This document shows, piece by piece, positions 39,923-48,924 of a stretch of DNA of 64,000 nucleotides. A program made the translations under genes and the position numbers. Numbering within the stretch: position 1 is the first letter of the stretch; every line of letters starts with the position of its first letter. The notes beneath the pieces were generated by a model. That model was not told the origin of the DNA and did not search any database. It worked only from the letters and a program-made list of their open reading frames with translations. Source of the stretch: Tritrichomonas foetus (Eukaryota; Parabasalia; Tritrichomonadida; Tritrichomonadidae); NCBI GenBank assembly GCA_001839685.1, contig MLAK01000584.1, forward strand, positions 6,626 through 70,625, written 5' to 3'.

Positions 39923-40432
39923 TGTTTTCCTGACTTAGATAGAGAATGACATTGATTTTCGATTCCATTATTTTGTTTTGTTTATATAATTTTCTTATTA
40001 TTACTATTATGATAATAAAATGTTTGACGAAAATATTCTTTTAAGGGTTTCAACATCACGACAGTCATCTTGATAACTTAATGGCTGACATTTTTCTTTT
40101 ACCATTTGATTTAGTTGTTAAATTATATAACACTAAGTTGTTTCATTATATAACAGAAAGTTTTTACATTGTATAAAATTAGCGCGGAATGAAAGAAGGT
40201 ATCCTGGAAAGAGAGAAAAGTCGGGTTTAGCTGTCTGGAATTATGGTAAAAATTATGAAGAATTGTTGGTTATAAAAGTGCTTGTCTTCTTGTCGGGAGT
40301 TTCATTCACGAAAAAGAAAATGTGAAAAATAAGTGTAGTGATATTTTGATTTTTTATTTATAATAAATAAAAAAGATAATAACAAATGCTATGAATGCAT
40401 CTCATTCGAGCTTCATAAGCATTAAAACCGAT
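39923..40432. other. gene-free AT-rich stretch between convergent genes
   Basis: No ORF of note. There are short A/T-rich stretches typical of 3' ends. Confidence 0.5.
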
Positions 40433-41665
40433 TTATGAGGATTGGAACTTATCTTGTACGATAATTTTTGAACGATAATTCTTTTTAGCTTCATTTGAAT
40501 AACGAATTGTTCGAAGTTCATGTTCTGTCATTATTCTATGTGTGAAGACTCTTGGCTCATGAATAAAGAATTTTGTATCTCCTGGGATTTTTTCGATATT
40601 TGGATATTCATAAAATTCATACTTTTTATAGTTCACTTCACCAATTTCAACAAATTGGTGAGTTGAGAAATTTCCTTGTCTATGAAACATGGCTCCATCA
40701 ACTGTTGATTCACGGACTTTGAAAATATTGACGAGTCCAAGTCTAGACACTTCAATAACTCTTGGACTGACCCATTTAATTCCGATTGCTTTTTCGAGCA
40801 TTGGAACGTTAGATGTAATCATTAATAAATTATACAATTTTAACATAAATGTAGCATTGTTGTTTCTAGTTTGTTTGAAATAATCATCAACTAGCTGCTT
40901 AAATGTTAAAGTTTTGGGTTGAGATTCCCAGTATTTTTCTGGTAACAACTTCAAGGCTGTTGGCATCAAATACAGCGTGTCATTTGAATAAGCTTCTTCA
41001 AAAGTCATATCACGTCCATTTGGAAGTGGATAAACATTATATTGAATCAAATTTTGCTGGATTTTAATGTCAGGTAGTGGGCAATTCAAATTTGATTCAT
41101 CACTTCTTGGACTGGCAATATTTAAAACATTTGTGTCTGAAAAGTTATTTAAGGAATCTTGGATTTTTTGAATGCTAGTATTATTTGGGCTACTTAACGA
41201 ACTCGTTAAATTAGGATTTTCAATACTATCAAACAAACTTTCAGGAATTTTTATATCATTTTGCAAATAATTGGTACAAGCCGGGAAAGCATCGTTGAGG
41301 CTTGGAATTTCGGGTATTTGACACATTCCAACATCAAGCTCTTTCAATTCTGTGTGAAACTCATCAACCAATTTATCGATGACATCAACGTTATCAATAC
41401 TGTCAATATTATTCAGCCTTTCGATCGAGTCAAAATTATTGCTTGCATTTTTCGGGTTATAATAATTCGTCAAGTTTTGATAGTCATGACATTTATTATA
41501 ATCATGAAAATTGTTTAGGGTGTCAAATAAAGTCGCTGAAAGAGATGTAATGTCTGGTGAAAGCGATCTGTTGGAGATTTGTGTGAGTTCAATTGGAGAA
41601 AGTGCGAGTCCATGGAAATTGTCATCGGCTAATTGCTCATCGGCTAAGTCAAAGTTTGTGTACAT
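40433..41665 (-). CDS. initiator-binding-domain (IBD) protein, C-terminal IBD
   Basis: 410 residues. Residues 1-225 are Asn/Ser/Asp-rich and disordered, with many acidic and hydrophobic residues, as in activation regions. About 228-345 match the initiator-binding domain of the trichomonad core promoter factor IBP39: LLPEKYWESQ near 240, FMLKLYNLLMIT near 273-284, and FHRQGNF at 327-333. The family binds the initiator (TCA+1Y(T/A)) or related motifs at trichomonad promoters. In IBP39 the IBD is N-terminal, whereas here it is C-terminal, so this is a paralogue (compare M3BP-type proteins) rather than IBP39 itself. It is likely a nuclear DNA-binding regulator. TCATC and TCATA motifs lie within 30 bases of its own start. 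Confidence 0.88.
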   Translation of the reverse strand: MYTNFDLADEQLADDNFHGLALSPIELTQISNRSLSPDITSLSATLFDTLNNFHDYNKCHDYQNLTNYYNPKNASNNFDSIERLNNIDSIDNVDVIDKLVDEFHTELKELDVGMCQIPEIPSLNDAFPACTNYLQNDIKIPESLFDSIENPNLTSSLSSPNNTSIQKIQDSLNNFSDTNVLNIASPRSDESNLNCPLPDIKIQQNLIQYNVYPLPNGRDMTFEEAYSNDTLYLMPTALKLLPEKYWESQPKTLTFKQLVDDYFKQTRNNNATFMLKLYNLLMITSNVPMLEKAIGIKWVSPRVIEVSRLGLVNIFKVRESTVDGAMFHRQGNFSTHQFVEIGEVNYKKYEFYEYPNIEKIPGDTKFFIHEPRVFTHRIMTEHELRTIRYSNEAKKNYRSKIIVQDKFQSS

Positions 41666-43569
41666 CGTTTAGGAAATAGTTCGTTATGATGAAGAAAGAA
41701 GAAGAGGAAGAAAATAGTTCAAGAACTAAAATGTGAAGTGAAGAATTATATTCAAAAATCTCATTCTACTAGAAAAATTTTAAGAAAATTCTATGAAAAT
41801 AGACAAAATATTGAATTAATTTGAAAACGTTTAACAATTTTGGTTTCTCAAATATGTGTTATCTTTTCACAATTTTACTTCAGAAAAATAACCTCCATTT
41901 TGGCCATTCAAAAAACTAGGTTTTTGTGAACCTTTTAGAAAAACTTACAGATTCATAAAGTGAAATTCAATGACATTTTTCAATTAATTTATTGAAAAAA
42001 TTGACATTTCACAAAAAGCTCCCGTACTACTGAAAAACCAATTTTTATTGAAAGAGTTTACATTTAGAAGTACAGAAAAAAAAAGACAAAAAAAAAAAAC
42101 TTTGAAAATAATAAGATTTTCGAAAGAATGGCAATGCTTTGTTGTGAGTCAAGAGGATCCCCAACTTTTGTCCGAATTCTTTAGAGATAAATCTCAATAG
42201 GAAAATCTATATAGGCAAACCCATTGTCATTTTCTTTCATCAAATCCCGTTAACAATTAATTTAAGTATTGAATAAAAGACATTTGAACTTCGAATTTCG
42301 AGAAATTGAGAAATTAAAATGTATTTTTTTTGAAGAAAATAAATGTCATTTGAATAAAAATGAGAAGAATTTTGAAAAAACACATCGTCTTACATTGAAA
42401 ATTTGAGTTTGAAATAATATAAGTCAATTTTTGAGAGAAATGTCAATTAATTTTTAGAATCCATCCTATGAGGATTCCTCATGGTAATAATACTTCTTAC
42501 TCAATATATTGATGCTATGTGAAATTTTTTGGGAATACATGTTTTCTGAAAAGGCTGAATGCATCTGAAAGAAATAAAAAATTAATTAAGATTTTTGTGA
42601 TTTTTGGTTTTTCTGCATAAAATTTGCGAAAAATCATTTGAAATATGTTTTGGAAAATAATTTAAGCAAAAATCATTCCATATGATTTCATTTGGTGAGG
42701 AACCACAAAAATTTCGGAAAGGCGAGTCAAACTTTGTCATGTTTCATTCAAAACCGCGTTGAAAAAACCAACAACGATACCTTGTAAAACCATATTTCAA
42801 GAATGTGGAAACCTAATTTCCCAATCCGATATCTATTTCACCTATGAATAAAACTGAATCACTCTGTCAATTGAATCGATTTCTAATTTTGTGATACATA
42901 CAACGCGAAATATTCATTCAGAAAATAATAATAATTATTAATACTTATTATAAAAATAAAAAAAAAAAAATAAAAAAAATCTGTTGAAGCATCTGTAATC
43001 TAGGAAAACACAAGATTTGCTGAACTTCAAAATATGGGATTATAATTAAAAAAAAATACAATTTTAGGGTAAAATAGTAAGTCTCATGTTTGATAAGATG
43101 ATTATTGTATGCTGGTTGAATGTCTTTTGTGATCATCAAGAATGATTATCAAATATTCATAAATCATTATCAAATTTCCATAAATCGTTATCATGAACAA
43201 CAATAATCATGCAAAAAGCTAACCAAATATAGTTTCAAAAAACCTATAATTTCCATTATAACAGATAAATCATCTCCTCAATAATTAAAATGGAAATGAT
43301 CAAATATTTTGAAAAACAATAGCAAAATAAGTTTTACAACTAATGAACAAATATGCATCTAATTGAGCAAAAAAAGTGATTTAGATGACAATATGATTCA
43401 TATTACTGAGAATGTTAAAATATGATATAGATCCAGAAACATACCGAAGGAATGATTGATTGAAGAAAATGAGGATCTTCATCTCAACTATGAATCATAA
43501 ATTAGAGAAGCGAACAATCACGAAATATGGTTATAATATGAATCTTGTTTCAATTCTTATTTGGCCATA
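41666..43569. other. 1.9-kb gene-free AT-rich stretch
   Basis: Long stretch without a coding frame on either strand. It has A-rich runs near 42080-42105 and 42955-42980, and a minus 63-codon ORF (42948-43139) made of AT-rich translation. I see no tRNA, inverted terminal repeat or copy of the mobile element. Confidence 0.5.
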
Positions 43570-44301
43570 ATGAATGAAGAATTATCCCAAGTCATTGACC
43601 AACAAGCTCAAGCTGAAACAAATGGTGATGTCATAGGTGATGTCCCAGAACCAGAAATCTGTAAAATACAAAAAAATACAATCGATATTGAAGATCTCGA
43701 AACTCTTAAAAAAGGAAATAAACTAAGTGACGCTGTAATTAATTGTTGCCTTTGGAATTTTCGTCATACTCTCGATAATATTCACGTAAACTATACAAAT
43801 ACGTTTTTTTATAAAAAATTAATTCGAGATGGAAACGAAGCAGCCTCAAAGTGGATTAAATGTAAAATGAGCAGCTTTGCACATTTTTTAATACCAGTTA
43901 TGCTTCATGAACACTGGTTTTTAATTGACCTTGATTTCGAAGAAAAGGTGTTCAACATTTATGACTCTTTAAGAGCTGCACCAAAGAGACAACATGTTGT
44001 AAGTGCTATTAGAAAGTTCCTTGTTTATCAGGGATATAATGGTAAACTAAAACTGGTTTATCCTCGTTGTCAAAAGCAATATAATAATGTTGATTGTGGT
44101 GTATTTTTGCTTAGATATGCTCATCTAATTTTTGTTGATAAAAATGTTGATATAAAAAGATTTAATATGATCTCAATCATGACTTATCGAAGTCAATTAT
44201 ACGAAACACTATCTAAATATTTGAAAGATCCACAGAAGCATCAAATTCAACATTCTGATCAAGAATCAGAATCAGATATTGTCGAGATTGCTCATATTTA
44301 A
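43570..44301 (+). CDS. Ulp1/SENP-type cysteine protease (C48)
   Basis: 243 residues from the ATG at 43570; the frame reaches 43561 only through TTG. The catalytic core is complete: His115 in HEHWFLID, Asp132 in YDSL, Gln170 and Cys176 in QYNNVDCG, with the six-residue Gln-Cys spacing usual for the family. FRHTLDNIH and FYKKLI match the region before the active site. C48 enzymes remove SUMO or related modifiers from proteins or mature their precursors. The enzyme is probably nuclear or cytosolic, with no signal peptide. It is shorter than yeast Ulp1 because it has only a 50-residue acidic N-terminus before the protease domain. Confidence 0.93.
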   Translation: MNEELSQVIDQQAQAETNGDVIGDVPEPEICKIQKNTIDIEDLETLKKGNKLSDAVINCCLWNFRHTLDNIHVNYTNTFFYKKLIRDGNEAASKWIKCKMSSFAHFLIPVMLHEHWFLIDLDFEEKVFNIYDSLRAAPKRQHVVSAIRKFLVYQGYNGKLKLVYPRCQKQYNNVDCGVFLLRYAHLIFVDKNVDIKRFNMISIMTYRSQLYETLSKYLKDPQKHQIQHSDQESESDIVEIAHI

Positions 44302-44500
44302 AAACAACATTGAAAATGTGAAATTGGTATTACAAATACTTGTTTCAATTTATGAAAATTCTAATTTTCATTTTTAAGTTCGCTTTCACATAGTTCTACT
44401 TTTTTACGACAACTACAAGTGCTACTTATTGAGATTCTCCACTTTGTTGTCCATATAAAGAGATGACAATACCCAAAATGAATGCTTTTCATCAAAATCA

Positions 44501-44552
<52 letters not shown>

Positions 44553-45122
44553 TTTTCGCATTGTATTGAGAATAATTAGACTTATAAAACGCCCAAATCA
44601 AAATTAATCATTTAATTAAATTTTTTGACCTCTTCTCCTTTATAAATCATATTATTTCATTGCTACAATTCAGTGATATATCTTGGCCTGGCTCACACAA
44701 TTTAACTTTTTCTTTCAATCAAATCTTTCTATTTAGTCACTAAGTCTATCGATTTATTGCTTTTTTAATTTCACCATGCTTAATTTACATTATTCTATAT
44801 ATGAAAATAGACAAAACCGTGTAAATAGAGTTGTTATAAATAAATATACCTTTCTACCTTATTTGATTTTTTTCTTTTTTAAAAATGAAAATCATTTTAT
44901 TTTCTTATTCATAAGAATTTATTACAAGGATAGCTATCCTCATAGATTTTAATGTATAATGGCTTATTAATACAATTTAATGATTTACGATCATAGTTGA
45001 ACAGTTTAAAAAAGGTGAAATTCATTCTTCTTCATCAATTAGTATATATATGCTAATATTGAGGAAATAGCACATATCACAATTCAAAACAATCAGTTTA
45101 CCTATTAAATTTTTACAAAGAA
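44302..45122. other. gene-free stretch containing a long poly(A) run
   Basis: Holds the homopolymer described separately. An ORF through its complement (44361-44561, Phe run) is an artefact of composition. Confidence 0.5.
44502..44550 (+). repeat. 49-nt poly(A) homopolymer
   Basis: An uninterrupted run of 49 A on the plus strand, far longer than any other homopolymer in the window. It may be a retroposed tail, a simple replication-slippage tract or an assembly feature. Confidence 0.95.
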
Positions 45123-48100
45123 ATGAATGATCAAGAAGAGGTCTTAAGCGGCCTTCAGAGCCATTCGCCAAAAATTGTTCTGACTTCACTAATTTCTCTA
45201 GCCAATTTTCTCGATGGTGAAGATATTGAAGCCGATTTTATCAACGCCACTTATCATCTTCTTGTTCCACTCCTTTCGTCAATGCACTTCAAAATACGAT
45301 CGAATTCATTCGTTATTGTCTCCGAACTTTTTGAAAACTGGTACGATTCATTGACAGATGCAATATTGACACTTCCAGCCTCTCTTTTAGCTTTGCTAGC
45401 CGTCAATAAAACAGTTTCCAAATGCGCTTTTACATGCCTCAAAACCATAATCGAACGTGAACTGCCGTCAGATTATTGGGTCGACATCCATAACGCAATA
45501 ACAAACAACAGGTCGCTCGAAGTTAGAATACAAGTTATCGAATTACTCGCGCCGGTTATTGACGACATTCCATTGTCGCCTTTAATCAAATTAATCGATG
45601 ATCCAAAATATCAAATACGAAAAGCAGTCCTTAAAATTTTACAGAATGCAAATATTATTAGATTAACAGAAGCTGTACAAACTACAAGGATCTCATTTGA
45701 AGCTATGAAAACACTCGTCAAAATATTTCCGCAATTAGCTGGAGTTGAAAATTTCACTCCCGAAATGATTGAAGACACCGATCTTGCCCAAAAAAGACTA
45801 GCCACCAAAAATAGAAAGAAAGCACTTAAAGATTCCCCATATTTAAATAAAAACAGCAACAAACACCAAAATAATAATCAGAATAAGAATGATAAAAATA
45901 CTAACAATAGCAATAATAACAATAATTACAATAATAACAAAAATTACAATAATAACAATAACAATAATAACAATAATAACAATTACAATAATAACAAAGA
46001 TTACAATAATGACAATTACAATAATAATAATAACAAAAACAAAAATAACAAAAATTACAAAAATAATACATATAGACACTATAATCAGCAAGATACTAAT
46101 AATTATGAAGAAGAAGAAAATTCAAATATTCAGAGAAATGAAATTGCCAAATCAAACAAAGCTGCAACATTGAGAGCAAAATATGCGGAAGAAAGGAAAA
46201 TGTTGGAATCTGGAAGCCCACCACAAAGCCCCGTCAGAAGTCCACCGAAAAATAATAAGAAGAAACTTTATTATTATGATAAAGACGACGATAATGAATT
46301 CAATTCCACAAATAATGCCACTAGTAGCAAATATTACAATTCTGAAGAAGTTGGAATAGTTGTCCGCAATTCCAGAAATGAAACAAATGAAACTCCAAAA
46401 TCGCCAAAGCCAAAATTCACTTCTTTACAAGACTCAAAAACTCTCCTTTCACCACCAAAGGAGAGAAGATCACCTTCGCCACTCGAGCAAAGTGATTCTC
46501 AAAATCAACAAGAATTTGTTCAAAACAGTCCAGTCTCCAATAATTCTGATAGAAATTCACCAAAGAATGTCAGAAACAGCCCAGTTAATGCTAAAAACGA
46601 AATCGCGACTTCGCCAGTTCAAGAAAATTCGCGTGGAAAACTTGTATCAGCACAAACTTCTCCACCTGCGCCAACTTTCAGGAAAGCAGTTCCATCCACA
46701 CCTAATGTCTTCGAAATCGGATCACCCAGTGGAAGCACGAAAGAATCTCCTACAGAAAGACGAAAAAGCGCTAGCTCAAACTCACCTAAAAATTCACCTA
46801 AAACTTCATCAATGAGTTCACCTAAAACTTCATCAATAAGTTCACCTAAAACTTCATCAATGAATTCACCTAAAAATTCACAGAAGAATTCCCCACCAAT
46901 TCGGCCATCGAAAGCTGGAAATGAATACGAATTTAATGAATACGATTTTGACAGCAATTATGAAAATCCAAATGATTATCAAAACTATCACGCCAAATCT
47001 ATTTCCAACAATATTACACCGAATCCACCTACCAACACTAAGCCAATGAAACAATCAACTTCCAAAACACTTGTTAGCAGTCCTCCCAAAAGAAAACGCG
47101 GTGATTCTCCACCACAACAAAATCAGCAAAAGAAAATGATTAAGAAGTCATCAGTTAACCTCAAACAGGACGCACCCCTAGGTAAGCTTGAAATGCCAGT
47201 TCAAGTTTCTCTGGAGTATCATCCCCGTGATTTAGAAAATACTACTTGGCTCGAAAGAGTCACTTTTCTTGAAGCAATTAGCGATGCCCTTTCAACAAAC
47301 TCCCAAATAACTGATCCTCCACTTCAGCTCATTGATTGCGTCCTCACTGCTGCTTTTCCTGCTCATCTGAAGGTTAGATTGATGATTCCTCCCATTTTAT
47401 CAGAACTTATTCTTCGATATCCAGAAGCCGCCAGGAAGCGTCTCAAAGGAATTCTCACCTATACCCTTTACACGATGCTTGATTACGATTGGCAAGAAGA
47501 TCCAGATTTCGATAAATTTTTGTCAGTTTTAATTCTTGAATCTGATCCAATTGACTTGATTGAAACAACTTTGAAAATAACTGACGAAGCTGATAAGAAA
47601 TTGCCGTTTGAATTAGTTATTATGTGCGTTTATGAAGAAGTTCAGAATATGGAACTTTCTTATTCAGTGACCGCGCATATTGTTTGTACATTAATTAACA
47701 ATTTCCCATTAAATGATGCTCAATCTGAGCTTTTCTCATTCATTTGTGAACAAGAACCTGAATTCGTGAGGAAATATGGACAGAAGCAGCCTATTGATGC
47801 ACGAAGGAAGATCGCTAAATATTTGAAAGACCAAAATAATTTGATGGCAACAAAAGAGCAATCATTAAAACAATCCAAAACTATCCAAAATTCGCAAACT
47901 AATCCAAATCAGCAAAAAACGACGATCAATCTTCCTTCTGATAATCAAAGTTTAATGAAAATTATTAGTAATGAATTAAAGCTTGGTTCAAAGAGTAACT
48001 TTAGAAGATGCATATTAGCTTTAACCTCACTTACTGGAGAATTTCCAGCTGATTTATTTGCAGCATTCTTAAAATTCCTCGGAAAGATTCCAGAAAATGC

Positions 48101-48446
48101 ATTAAATGAAGATACGGAAGAATTCACAGCACTTTGTGTAAAGCAATTTAAATCATCGAAACTTTTGAAGTTCTTTGGCGCGAAATGGATTCCACCTGAA
48201 GTGATTGTTGGATTTTCTCGTGTGGTTTGGAATTCTCCTCCTTCTCTGCTTCAGAATTCCGAAGAATATTTGTTGATTTTGTATGGAATTTTTAAGGATT
48301 CTAGCGGGAAAGTGAAATTTGATGTTGTGAAAATAATTCTGGCAATTCAAAGAGCAACTGGTCGATCAATTTTTGATTATAGAGAAGTTGTTGAACCTTA
48401 CAGGAAACTTTTGATGTCAATCATGTCTCAATTCCATGTTGAATGA
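45123..48446 (+). CDS. HEAT/TOG-like repeat protein with Asn-rich and SP-rich centre
   Basis: 1107 residues. About 1-230 are alpha-helical repeats of HEAT/TOG type (SPLIKLIDDPKYQIRKAVLK). About 245-320 is an Asn/Lys/Tyr low-complexity tract built from AAT/AAC codons. About 355-690 is Ser/Pro-rich with many SP sites and near-perfect SSPKTSSM repeats. From about 700 to 915 and 960 to 1107 there are again helical repeats. Two helical arrays separated by a basic Ser/Pro linker resemble CLASP-type microtubule regulators; I infer this architecture and cannot show the tubulin-binding Trp or Lys residues. The SP sites point to kinase control. Cytosolic; a cytoskeletal or mitotic role is a reasonable guess. 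Confidence 0.75.
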   Translation: MNDQEEVLSGLQSHSPKIVLTSLISLANFLDGEDIEADFINATYHLLVPLLSSMHFKIRSNSFVIVSELFENWYDSLTDAILTLPASLLALLAVNKTVSKCAFTCLKTIIERELPSDYWVDIHNAITNNRSLEVRIQVIELLAPVIDDIPLSPLIKLIDDPKYQIRKAVLKILQNANIIRLTEAVQTTRISFEAMKTLVKIFPQLAGVENFTPEMIEDTDLAQKRLATKNRKKALKDSPYLNKNSNKHQNNNQNKNDKNTNNSNNNNNYNNNKNYNNNNNNNNNNNNYNNNKDYNNDNYNNNNNKNKNNKNYKNNTYRHYNQQDTNNYEEEENSNIQRNEIAKSNKAATLRAKYAEERKMLESGSPPQSPVRSPPKNNKKKLYYYDKDDDNEFNSTNNATSSKYYNSEEVGIVVRNSRNETNETPKSPKPKFTSLQDSKTLLSPPKERRSPSPLEQSDSQNQQEFVQNSPVSNNSDRNSPKNVRNSPVNAKNEIATSPVQENSRGKLVSAQTSPPAPTFRKAVPSTPNVFEIGSPSGSTKESPTERRKSASSNSPKNSPKTSSMSSPKTSSISSPKTSSMNSPKNSQKNSPPIRPSKAGNEYEFNEYDFDSNYENPNDYQNYHAKSISNNITPNPPTNTKPMKQSTSKTLVSSPPKRKRGDSPPQQNQQKKMIKKSSVNLKQDAPLGKLEMPVQVSLEYHPRDLENTTWLERVTFLEAISDALSTNSQITDPPLQLIDCVLTAAFPAHLKVRLMIPPILSELILRYPEAARKRLKGILTYTLYTMLDYDWQEDPDFDKFLSVLILESDPIDLIETTLKITDEADKKLPFELVIMCVYEEVQNMELSYSVTAHIVCTLINNFPLNDAQSELFSFICEQEPEFVRKYGQKQPIDARRKIAKYLKDQNNLMATKEQSLKQSKTIQNSQTNPNQQKTTINLPSDNQSLMKIISNELKLGSKSNFRRCILALTSLTGEFPADLFAAFLKFLGKIPENALNEDTEEFTALCVKQFKSSKLLKFFGAKWIPPEVIVGFSRVVWNSPPSLLQNSEEYLLILYGIFKDSSGKVKFDVVKIILAIQRATGRSIFDYREVVEPYRKLLMSIMSQFHVE
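45841..46068 (+). repeat. AAT/AAC trinucleotide-rich tract (Asn-rich coding)
   Basis: Within the gene at 45123-48446, codons AAT and AAC with interspersed AAA and TAC run for about 75 codons. On the opposite strand it gives an Ile/Val ORF that is not real. It is a likely length-variable site. Confidence 0.9.
46791..46878 (+). repeat. 24-bp in-gene tandem repeat (SSPKTSSM/I)
   Basis: Three near-identical 24-bp units and a degenerate fourth, each encoding Ser-Pro-Lys plus a Ser-rich end, lie in the linker of the HEAT/TOG-like protein. They give repeated proline-directed phosphorylation sites. Confidence 0.85.
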
Positions 48447-48924
48447 AATGATTCAAGTGAATTCATGAATCATATTGTTTTTATTATTAAACCATTTGTA
48501 TCCTATTTTTTTTCTTCTTCTTCAATACTTCGAAATCTATTTAGTTTTACTCAGTACTTGTTGAGCTATTTTCCTTTCATGCCCACTTTATGTTCCCTAT
48601 GAAATGACTTACTTTTAAATCAACAATCTTTCAGACAAAAATTAACTATATCATCAAACTGTAGTGGCATTGAAATGAATCATTATTATTATAATTATTT
48701 TTCCAATTCACATGAACTTGTTGTAATATTTATGAAAGATATCGATTTTTGGTAATAAATAAAATAAAATCATAAATTATATTTTTATGGTCGCAGAAAC
48801 TTTATTTAAACACATGATTTATAATAAAATTATCTGAATATTTCAATAAAAAAATATTCAAACAATCATCTTAAAAAACTCAAAAATATTAAACAAGTTG
48901 GCAATTAATTGCAATTGTATCCAA
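48447..48924. other. gene-free stretch between convergent genes
   Basis: AT-rich 3'-flanking sequence, no ORF. Confidence 0.5.

Noticed and set aside
44361..44561. Phe-rich minus ORF
   Set aside because: It is the translation of the poly(A) complement.
45843..46173. Ile/Val- and Thr/Ile-rich ORFs on both strands
   Set aside because: Shadows of the AAT/AAC repeat in the real gene.
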